A stretch of 8,015 bases of DNA from Prevotellaceae bacterium UBA3646 (GTDB taxonomy: Bacteria; Bacteroidota; Bacteroidia; Bacteroidales; Bacteroidaceae), in assembly GCA_002373535.1 (NCBI GenBank), contig DFKL01000009.1, forward strand, positions 1 to 8,015, given 5' to 3'. Each line of letters starts with the position of its first letter. Positions within the stretch are counted from its first letter, which is position 1. Both the position numbers and the translations under genes were made by a program. Below the pieces are notes generated by a model that saw only the letters and a list, made by a program, of their open reading frames with translations, searched no databases and was not told where the DNA came from. This document shows positions 1-5,926 of this stretch, one piece after another.

Positions 1-319
1 CCTCGGTGGGCAGACGGAACTTCTGACCTGTCATGGAGTTGAGCTTGCGGATAAATTCCTGACAGTCGTCCCAGCTGACCTTCTCTACCGGCAGATTACT
101 GCCCTTGAACCATGAGGGATTGCTGCCCATTACTGCCTGCCATAGTGCCTGAGTTACCTCTGTCTCGCCTATATAGTAGTCGCTGAGGGTGACACGGTGG
201 GCTGGCTTTTCGTCACCGTCTGCATCGCCGCCTTGTTCCGAGGTCGCTCCCATAGTGAAGGTGCCGCCTGCGACGGCCTTCATCGTGAACGATACGCCGC
301 CTACGGTGAAGGTCTTGTC
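1..319 (-). repeat. FGE-module repeat, copy 3 (partial, left-edge gene)
   Basis: First part of the FGE module of the left-edge gene, cut by the window at RLPTE. It matches copy 1 in its first part and around RKLNSM, and matches copy 2 in the SNPSxFKGSNLPVE segment. The copies are therefore mosaic rather than simply diverged. Confidence 0.85.
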
Positions 320-1447
320 GCCTGCGGAGGTATTGTTTATAGGCGTACTTTCAACTGCCGACTTTTCAAGGGTGACATTCACCCTTTGAGTCTCGTTCTC
401 CTTGATGTCAAACTCCTCGGTCTTGGGGGCATATCCGTCCTTGCTGACTACAATGGTATGGTGTCCGATGAGGATGTCGGTGATGTTGCGTGGAGTCGTG
501 CCGTAGTCCTTGCCGTCTATCCGGATGTTGGCTACCAGCGGACGTGAGGTGACGGACAACACACCGGTTATGGGTTCCGGGGCCGTCAACTGGATGGTCT
601 GGTCGTGATCCTCCTCCACGCTGATGGTCTGCAGGGACGGACGGTGGTTGGCCTGGCGACATTCGACGGTGTAGTTGCCTGCCTTGAGGATGCCTGTCCA
701 TCTGCGTGTGCCGCGCTTGATGCCGTTGACGTATATGTCGGCATCGAAGGCGACTGAGAACGTGACCTGGGAACCGTTACGCCTGAGGACGACTTTCTCC
801 TCGTGTATGTCCGACTGACTGTCGAGGGTGAAGCGTCCCTCGGAGGAATGGTAATTCATGGCTGTGACCTTGTAGGTATAGGTACCGAACTCAAGGGCAT
901 TTGCCACACCGCCTGTCTCGTCGATGTCGCCGAAAACCTCTTCTGCCTGACCTGCTCCCTCACGCACTATAGTGACACGTGCCTTGGAGTCGAGCGGCGT
1001 GACGGTGAACATTACCATCTGGGTGTAGACGATGGGGCCCTGAGCGCTGAGTACCATCTTGTACACCTTGCCTTCCTCGATGGTGTAGCCAAGGTCGTGG
1101 TGACGGACGGGGACGTAGCCGTCACGGCTGATGGTGACCGTCTTGGCGTTCTTCTGGACGTAGAGCCACAGCTGGCCGTCGTGGTCTTCGACAAGGTGAT
1201 TCATGTTGCCGAAGCTGAAGCGGTATTCACGCAGGTCGTCGTCGGGGGTGGAACCCTGCACCTTGACGATGGCGTACAGGGAACCGCTGCCGTCGTACTT
1301 CTTGTACTGCCCGTCACGGGCACTCATATCAAATGCATCGAGACTGAAGTCCAACACATGGAACTGCAGCCGCTGCTGGCCTGATGCCGGGGATATGAAT
1401 ATTGCAAAAAACAAGAGCAACAGGCTCCACCTTAGCCGTAGTGTCAT
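1..1447 (-). CDS. PEGA/FGE-sulfatase (SUMF1-type) domain surface protein, 3' end outside window
   Basis: Open frame of 482 codons from ATG at 1447 to the window edge with no stop, so the C-terminus is missing. Visible layout: signal peptide about residues 1-24 (MTLRLRW, hydrophobic LLLLFFAIFI, then SPASGQ); an N-terminal beta-rich domain about 25-142 (contains LWLYVQKNAKTVTISRDGY); three PEGA or PEGA-like beta domains at about 146-208, 226-276 and 294-348 (the third has IRIDGKDYGTTPRNI and SKDGYAPK); a short linker; then the start of an FGE-sulfatase domain from about 383 (GGTFTMGAT, DYYIGETEVTQALWQAVMG, VSWDDCQEFI, and RLPTE at the edge). The protein is probably exported and either surface-exposed or periplasmic. 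It begins 13 bases after the transglutaminase-like gene stop. The leader is AT-rich without a clear Shine-Dalgarno, as is common in Bacteroidota. It is a close paralogue of the gene at the right edge. The catalytic-cysteine region lies outside the window, so enzyme versus binding role cannot be judged here. Confidence 0.9.
   Translation of the reverse strand, partial: MTLRLRWSLLLLFFAIFISPASGQQRLQFHVLDFSLDAFDMSARDGQYKKYDGSGSLYAIVKVQGSTPDDDLREYRFSFGNMNHLVEDHDGQLWLYVQKNAKTVTISRDGYVPVRHHDLGYTIEEGKVYKMVLSAQGPIVYTQMVMFTVTPLDSKARVTIVREGAGQAEEVFGDIDETGGVANALEFGTYTYKVTAMNYHSSEGRFTLDSQSDIHEEKVVLRRNGSQVTFSVAFDADIYVNGIKRGTRRWTGILKAGNYTVECRQANHRPSLQTISVEEDHDQTIQLTAPEPITGVLSVTSRPLVANIRIDGKDYGTTPRNITDILIGHHTIVVSKDGYAPKTEEFDIKENETQRVNVTLEKSAVESTPINNTSAGDKTFTVGGVSFTMKAVAGGTFTMGATSEQGGDADGDEKPAHRVTLSDYYIGETEVTQALWQAVMGSNPSWFKGSNLPVEKVSWDDCQEFIRKLNSMTGQKFRLPTE
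230..319 (-). repeat. 90-base exact direct repeat, member A
   Basis: Identical base for base to 7211-7300. It encodes the DKTFTVGGVSF to SEQG segment that opens the FGE module. The flanking bases differ (c at 229 versus t at 7210; g at 320 versus a at 7301). The PEGA coding sequence just upstream shows many synonymous differences between the two genes. Confidence 0.9.
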
Positions 1448-1460
1448 AGTAATATATTTT

Positions 1461-2939
1461 TTATTCCAACAGAATCACCTTTGCCGTCTTGTTGTCCATT
1501 TGTGGCATCGTATGTCCGAGAGGGGCATTGATGTACGTCGGGTCTGCCACTATGTACCTGTTGCCGTCCAGCATGATATAGTCGCCCTGTACCGTACCCT
1601 CCGTAAACCGAACGGCAGTGGCCAGATGGCCGGGGTAGTATATCAGGATACACTGCAATCCCAACAGATCACGAACCATGCGTGTAAGGAGGATGGAGCG
1701 ATCTTCGCAGTCACAGTATGGATAGAACAGGCTTTCTTCGGCAAAGAAGGCACGGTCACCTCCCCACACCTTGTCGTCATACTCATAGACAAAGCCTGTT
1801 TGCACGAGGTTCAGCAACCGCTCGACTGCCTCCTTCTGCGAAAGTCCACGAAGCCTGTCCCTCAGCACGGGATACATCTGCGAAGTGACGGTTTCGTCCA
1901 TGGGTGTATTGGCATACATTGCCCATCGTGTCATAATGTCGGGCGCCAGCATGGAAGTGGGGTATGTGCTGTAGAATTCTATCAGATTTCTGTTTACGGA
2001 GACTTCGGCCTTCAAGTCCGGATAGCGTGCGGAACAGATGGTACGCGCGTCTCCCCTGCGAACTGCCAGCTTCTGGCACTTGCCAATCAGCAGGGACATC
2101 TGCTGCTCCTGCGGAAAACTTGCATTGCAGATGTAGATGGAAGAGGGCATATCCTCGACCCCATAGTATTTGGTTCCGTCCAGATTGTAGTACACCTTGT
2201 CGAATATGTCGTGACGCGTTGCGTACAAAACGTACAGACGTCTATTGTCCGTGGCAAGCCTCATCTGGTAGCCTGACTGCATATACAGGACGGCAAGGAG
2301 AAGGGCAGCATCGTTGGCATTGCCTGCGGCGACCTGGGCAGAGAGACTTCTCAGCATCTGCAGGTATGCCCAGTCGCTGAGCTGCAGTTCGCTGCGCAGT
2401 GCAAGACAATCGAAAATCATATTGTCGTACGATTCCCTGGTGAACCGTCCCAATGCGTCTGCTATGTCATTACCACTGAGTCCGGCAAGATGAATGGCAT
2501 CGGCCGTATCGAACCTGACCCTGGCTGGCGTCCCCAGAAAACTGAAACTGACGTATTTAACTTCGGGCACGGGAACTTCCTCGATGGGCTGCACGGGCTG
2601 CGGCTGCGGCTGCACGGGCTGCGGCTTGACGACATCTTCGTCTATGACTATCGGCTTGGGGATGACGGGGATTGCCTCGTCCTCCTTGGGAATGACGACG
2701 GGAGGCACATCCTCGTCCTTGGGGCGCGGGACGGGAGCCTCCTCCCTGAATTCCTTCCACGGATTGCGGACGAATGCAATGAATTCGTCCATGCACTGCT
2801 GGCGGAAGTCCTCGAAATCCTTGCGGGTTTCCTTACGGAACTCTTCCAGCATGGCACGCGTCCGCTTGTCGGGAACATGCTGGGCATGGATGTCAACCAT
2901 GCCCAACACCATGCCCAAGATGACAATCAGCCGTCTCAT
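1461..2939 (-). CDS. Exported transglutaminase-like cysteine enzyme with Pro/Gln-rich linker
   Basis: Protein of 492 residues. Signal peptide about 1-20 (MRRLIVILGMVLGMVDIHAQ); a charged helical segment 23-66 rich in F, R and E (DFEDFRQQCMDEF, NPWKEF); a Pro-rich linker about 67-127 with P-Q-P-V repeats; an unassigned middle region about 128-370; and a C-terminal transglutaminase-like domain. The expected Cys-His-Asp triad is visible: Cys411 in CDCEDRS, His438 in YPGHLATAV and Asp466 in YIVADPTY. Family knowledge: this fold covers transglutaminases, cysteine proteases and amidases, so the reaction (crosslinking, deamidation or proteolysis) cannot be told from sequence. The signal peptide places it in the periplasm or outside. 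Its ATG overlaps the upstream LPP20-like stop by one base (TGATG) with no Shine-Dalgarno, which suggests translational coupling. The start is supported by the signal peptide directly after it. Fold assignment is fairly sure; substrate unknown. Confidence 0.88.
   Translation of the reverse strand: MRRLIVILGMVLGMVDIHAQHVPDKRTRAMLEEFRKETRKDFEDFRQQCMDEFIAFVRNPWKEFREEAPVPRPKDEDVPPVVIPKEDEAIPVIPKPIVIDEDVVKPQPVQPQPQPVQPIEEVPVPEVKYVSFSFLGTPARVRFDTADAIHLAGLSGNDIADALGRFTRESYDNMIFDCLALRSELQLSDWAYLQMLRSLSAQVAAGNANDAALLLAVLYMQSGYQMRLATDNRRLYVLYATRHDIFDKVYYNLDGTKYYGVEDMPSSIYICNASFPQEQQMSLLIGKCQKLAVRRGDARTICSARYPDLKAEVSVNRNLIEFYSTYPTSMLAPDIMTRWAMYANTPMDETVTSQMYPVLRDRLRGLSQKEAVERLLNLVQTGFVYEYDDKVWGGDRAFFAEESLFYPYCDCEDRSILLTRMVRDLLGLQCILIYYPGHLATAVRFTEGTVQGDYIMLDGNRYIVADPTYINAPLGHTMPQMDNKTAKVILLE
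2586..2624 (-). repeat. Pro/Gln (PQPVQ) low-complexity linker repeat
   Basis: Short GGCTGC-type hexamer repeat encoding alternating Pro and Gln (residues 106-118 of the transglutaminase-like protein). It joins the charged N-terminal segment to the folded part. Such linkers often span the periplasm or cell wall or act as flexible spacers. The length could vary between strains by slippage (inference). Confidence 0.7.
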
Positions 2940-3628
2940 CAGAATTTCTTGCTTAGAATCTCGTCAACGAGGTTGTTAAGTTCGTCGCCCTCTTCCTCCA
3001 ATTCCTTCTGCATGTTACGCTTCAGGCGGGCTGCAAGTTCCTTCTTGTCGAAGGCTATACGTACCTGTACCTCGAATGTGTTGTTGCGCAGACGACGGTA
3101 TATCCTCAGGAACGGAACTGCATTTGTCAGAGCCTGGTCTACGATGGCCTTGGTGCGCTGGTTGAACTTGTCCACAGTAACTGCATTGATGGTCGAGGAC
3201 TGCGAATTGTCTATCTTGGCCTGCATGGCTGTGACAATCTCTGTCTTGAGAAGGGCTGCCAGCTCGACCTGTGCATTGGCACGGGCTGCCGCATAGCCTG
3301 CATTAAAAGTACCTGAGGTGGTAATGGACGTCTGCTGGATATAGCGCTTAGTGGGTGCGCCGTTCTCATCTGCCATCAGCTCGGTTCCGTAAAGCTGGCT
3401 CTCTGTGAGCTGCTGCTCGATGTTCTTTTCGCCTGCCGGCACGAGCCATCCCTCTTTCTTCAGCTCCTTGGCCTGCTTCCTGGCATCCTTGGTCGGTTTC
3501 TGAGTCAACAGTTTCCTGTTGATACTGTTCAGTTCCTGCTGCTGTTTTGCCAGCTCGATGGCACTCTGTGCAAACGTGGCGGTTGCAGACATCATGGCTG
3601 CTGCCAACAAAATCATCATCTTTTTCAT
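2939..3628 (-). CDS. Exported LPP20-like protein
   Basis: Protein of 229 residues from ATG at 3628. This start is chosen because it gives a clean signal peptide (MKKMMILLAAAMMSATATFA, cut before QSAIEL); the open frame continues upstream to an ATG at 3772, but that would overlap the preceding gene and bury the signal. After a Lys/Gln/Glu-rich helical stretch (21-60), the core has AAARANAQVELAALL (about 113-127) and FEVQVRIAFDKKEL (about 185-198). This arrangement recalls LPP20/FlgT-N-type envelope proteins, in which an Ala-Arg-x-x-Ala helix packs on a small beta sheet. The family call is by eye and moderate. There is no lipobox cysteine at the signal cleavage site, so it is likely soluble periplasmic rather than a lipoprotein. 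The C-terminus is acidic and helical. The leader is AT-rich with GAGAA only. It precedes and overlaps the transglutaminase-like gene by one base, so the two products are probably made together. Confidence 0.8.
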   Translation of the reverse strand: MKKMMILLAAAMMSATATFAQSAIELAKQQQELNSINRKLLTQKPTKDARKQAKELKKEGWLVPAGEKNIEQQLTESQLYGTELMADENGAPTKRYIQQTSITTSGTFNAGYAAARANAQVELAALLKTEIVTAMQAKIDNSQSSTINAVTVDKFNQRTKAIVDQALTNAVPFLRIYRRLRNNTFEVQVRIAFDKKELAARLKRNMQKELEEEGDELNNLVDEILSKKF

Positions 3629-3714
3629 AATGTTCTCTTTTTTAAATGGTTTGTCTTTTTGGTTCGTCAATCTACCTATTAAAGCAGCCTTAGACGGCAA
3701 GTAACCCAAGAATA

Positions 3715-4341
3715 TTATTTTTTTTCCAATTTCTCCAAAAGTTTTCCGGCATCCTCGGCGTGTTCCTTGCACTCTGCATGCCGTGCTTCGTGTATGTACC
3801 GTCGGATTTCTGCCATGGCTGACTGATGGTCTCCTGTCTTGACCAAAAGGTAGATGTATGTCCAGCGCAGCTCACTGGCAAACGACCTCTCCAACTGCAA
3901 CGCGTACACAAGGCTCTGGTCTTCGGCACATGCTGCCGCGGCTTCGGCCGCTGCCTCTACCCTTTTGTCTGAAGCCTTGAGTGCCTCGGCCGTCTTTACC
4001 AATGCCTGCCCGTAGTCCCCTGTCTCCACAAGCTTGTCAATATCGTCAGAACCAACGGTAGCCGTTCTGTATGCGGTCAGCACAGGGCGGGACAATCCCA
4101 GTTCGTCCCACGGCGTGACATTGTCCGCCGGGGTTTGGAACCATACGAATATGGCGGCTACACATGCTGCTGCGGCAAGCGGAACGACTGCCTGCCACAT
4201 GCGTATTGACCGACGGTGCATGGCGCGTTCCATTTCTGCCATGCGGTCCACCTTGTCCTGACGCCTGCCCAGTCCCTGCACTATCATTGCGTCCATTGCA
4301 TCGCTGCCGACTGTCTCACGTTGTCCGTTATCCTGTCTCAT
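3715..4341 (-). CDS. Single-pass membrane protein with TPR-like C-terminal domain, candidate anti-sigma or sensor
   Basis: Protein of 208 residues. A polar N-terminal segment 1-48 (rich in Met, Arg, Asp) is followed by one membrane segment about 49-68 (MWQAVVPLAAAACVAAIFVW), then a helical domain. Two TPR-like units can be seen, about 100-123 (LVETGDYGQALVKTAEAL) and about 157-186 (LLVKTGDHQSAMAEIRRYI), separated by an Ala-rich helix. The gene follows the ECF sigma factor by 15 bases. A GGGAGT motif overlapping the sigma stop codon is its probable ribosome site. Position and topology (short cytoplasmic N-terminus, one membrane span, outer domain) fit an anti-sigma factor or membrane partner, but I see no recognisable zinc anti-sigma motif (HxxxCxxC), so the regulatory role is inference from context. 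It could instead be a structural TPR protein of the envelope system. Confidence 0.8.
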   Translation of the reverse strand: MRQDNGQRETVGSDAMDAMIVQGLGRRQDKVDRMAEMERAMHRRSIRMWQAVVPLAAAACVAAIFVWFQTPADNVTPWDELGLSRPVLTAYRTATVGSDDIDKLVETGDYGQALVKTAEALKASDKRVEAAAEAAAACAEDQSLVYALQLERSFASELRWTYIYLLVKTGDHQSAMAEIRRYIHEARHAECKEHAEDAGKLLEKLEKK

Positions 4342-4356
4342 AATACCATAACTCCC

Positions 4357-5031
4357 TTACATTGCCATGTCGTATCGCTGCATCTCTGCCGCCACGCGAA
4401 GCCTGAGCGTGTTCATGCACTTGTTCTTGGCGGTCTTGAGTCCATTCTTGCTGGTGTTCTGCTCCTTCCTGATCTCCAGAATCTCGTCCAGGCTTTTCCT
4501 CTTGTAGTAGAAGAGCGTCAGAATCTCTATGCAGGCAGGCGAAATCTGCTGTATACATTCATCTATGATACGTTGTCTCTGTTCCTGAATGTCGTCCTCG
4601 GTGTCGAATACGGCGCGTACGTCGTCCTGTCCCTGTATGTTATCGAACAGTTCCGCCATGCTGACCTCTCTTGCCGACCGCAATAACTCGCGGTATTCGT
4701 TCTTGGCAAATGCCATGAGGAAGGTGGTGAGGCTGCAGGTCATGGGGCTGTACGTCCCGTCCCTCTGCTGTCTGGATATGGACTGGCCTATAATGCATAT
4801 TCGCCGATTGTCTATTTCCGTCCACAACTTCAGGAATGACGCCTGAAATATTTCCTGTCTCTGGTCATGACTGAAAAATATCTCGTTGAAATGACGGTAG
4901 AAATATTCCCTCGCAACAGAGTAGAACCATTCCTCGGTCTTGCGGTCGTGGCATTGCAGTCCTGCAACGACTTCCATGTCGCTGTAGCCTGCATTCCTGC
5001 GTGATGTCTTGCTCAGTATCGAAAGCTTCAT
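4357..5031 (-). CDS. ECF-type RNA polymerase sigma factor (sigma-70 family)
   Basis: Protein of 224 residues. Sigma-2 region about 18-116: helix around WFYSVAREYFYRHF, then QEIFQASFLKLWTEI (typical of the core-binding part) and LTTFLMAFAKNEYRELLR (-10 recognition part). An acidic linker about 122-150 follows. Sigma-4 region about 152-211: IQQISPACIEILTLFYYKRKS, then a helix-turn-helix around LDEILEIRKEQNTSKNGLKTAKNKC for -35 recognition. Length is slightly above a minimal ECF factor because of the linker and a loop around 79-96. It starts 3 bases after the caspase-like gene stop, with a good Shine-Dalgarno inside that gene's end, so the two are translated in step. It probably directs transcription of this operon or of an envelope regulon, with the next gene product as partner (inference). 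The family assignment is firm; the specific ECF group is not determined. Confidence 0.88.
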   Translation of the reverse strand: MKLSILSKTSRRNAGYSDMEVVAGLQCHDRKTEEWFYSVAREYFYRHFNEIFFSHDQRQEIFQASFLKLWTEIDNRRICIIGQSISRQQRDGTYSPMTCSLTTFLMAFAKNEYRELLRSAREVSMAELFDNIQGQDDVRAVFDTEDDIQEQRQRIIDECIQQISPACIEILTLFYYKRKSLDEILEIRKEQNTSKNGLKTAKNKCMNTLRLRVAAEMQRYDMAM

Positions 5032-5034
5032 TTC

Positions 5035-5892
5035 CTATCTCCTTCCCCGTACCATAGGGTTCTGTGGCAGACGCCCCTGGTGTCGTTCCATGAATGAATT
5101 CAGTTCCTTCTCCAATTCCGCGTTGCTTTTTCCTACAACGTCCTTGCCCATGGAGTAGAGTGCGTATGTCAGCTTACCTACCTGCCTGTCCATGAGTTCG
5201 GTACACAGTTGGTAGGGCTTGCAGGCACTGATGGTCTGCCATCGTTCCTGCAACGGCTTGCGGACTTTCGTTCCGGATTGCCGAGGCATATTGAACTTGA
5301 GGTCTATGCCACGGACACACTGGTCGTCGCCGCCGCAGGTGGCGTCTCCGCTGTGACAGGCATCAACGACGACGGTGAGCTTGCCACGGCTGCCTATGCG
5401 AAGGCGTATGACGGTAAGGTACTTGGCTATCTCGTCGTCACAGAAATGCTTTTCGCCCTTGTCCTTGGGGCCGTAAACCATGTAGGCGTCGTATGGTATC
5501 CATGACTCGTCCCACTGTGCATGGCTGTCGGTCCACTTGAACGACTCGTCGCCGTCAATGTCCGTCATGAGCTGCCCGTGTCCGGAATAGTGGATATAGA
5601 CGATGTCACCGGAATTGCATCTGGCGGCAAGGTTGAGGAAGGCCTGTACCATGCCTTGCTTGGTGGCCTGCTCGTTCTTGAGCGTACAGATATCCGTGTA
5701 GCCCATCTCCTGAAGCATCCGGACGACATAATAGACGTCCTTGTCGCCATTGATCTTGCCCCAGCTGGGGTCTGCCTGCCTGCCAAGACCAAAGACCAGC
5801 GCCCTATGGGTTGCCGCGTGGACACTGACAACGGACAGGTGCAGCAGCATGCCGAGGATGAAGACTGTTATTTCCCTGAAAGCAAAAGTCAT
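5035..5892 (-). CDS. Exported caspase-like (peptidase C14 / metacaspase-type) protease
   Basis: Protein of 285 residues. Signal peptide about 1-26 (hydrophobic ITVFILGMLLHLSVVSVHA), then the caspase fold: first strand HRALVFGLG (29-37), a helix with GDKDVYYVVRMLQEMGY, the catalytic His105 in YIHYSGHGQ and the catalytic Cys179 in VVVDACHSGD. The DACHSG form and the DESWIPYD segment (128-135) match the metacaspase/orthocaspase type, whose S1 pocket is acidic and prefers Arg or Lys at P1 (family knowledge). Acidic DIDGDES (111-117) follows the His. The C-terminal ISACKPYQLCTE and LTYALYSM segments complete the fold. Both dyad residues are present, so it should be active. A Shine-Dalgarno AAAGGA lies 10 bases before ATG. 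It sits 34 bases after the FGE-protein stop and 3 bases before the sigma gene. Unlike many bacterial caspases it has an export signal, so it acts outside the cytoplasm. Confidence 0.9.
   Translation of the reverse strand: MTFAFREITVFILGMLLHLSVVSVHAATHRALVFGLGRQADPSWGKINGDKDVYYVVRMLQEMGYTDICTLKNEQATKQGMVQAFLNLAARCNSGDIVYIHYSGHGQLMTDIDGDESFKWTDSHAQWDESWIPYDAYMVYGPKDKGEKHFCDDEIAKYLTVIRLRIGSRGKLTVVVDACHSGDATCGGDDQCVRGIDLKFNMPRQSGTKVRKPLQERWQTISACKPYQLCTELMDRQVGKLTYALYSMGKDVVGKSNAELEKELNSFMERHQGRLPQNPMVRGRR
5038..5045 (-). promoter_or_regulatory. Shine-Dalgarno site of the sigma factor gene, inside the caspase-like gene
   Basis: AAGGAGA lies at the 3' end of the caspase-like coding region, 6 bases before the sigma factor ATG at 5031, and the caspase TAG lies between them. 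It is the strongest ribosome site in the window, in contrast to the weak leaders of the LPP20-like, transglutaminase-like and left-edge FGE genes. It supports the chosen sigma start and coupled translation. Confidence 0.65.
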
Positions 5893-5926
5893 AGTGTATT
5901 AGTCCTTTTGATAATATTATATTTGA

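Noticed and set aside
1203..2276. Long plus-strand open frame of 357 codons
   Set aside because: It lies wholly antisense to the left-edge FGE gene start and the transglutaminase-like gene. Its translation is Cys/His/Arg-rich and shows no domain, while the minus strand has a complete catalytic triad and signal peptide.
2490..3296. Plus-strand open frame of 268 codons
   Set aside because: Antisense to the Pro-rich part of the transglutaminase-like gene and the LPP20-like gene. The repetitive Gly/Leu/Arg translation is the reverse of the Pro/Gln codon repeat.
3629..3772. Upstream start of the LPP20-like gene at 3772
   Set aside because: It would overlap the membrane-protein gene by 58 bases and place the obvious signal peptide 48 residues inside the protein. 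The ATG at 3628 fits far better.
5893..5926. AT-rich partial palindrome (AATATAATATTAT) between the FGE gene and caspase gene as a terminator
   Set aside because: No GC stem followed by a T run. The stretch is too weak for an intrinsic terminator and also holds the caspase ribosome site.
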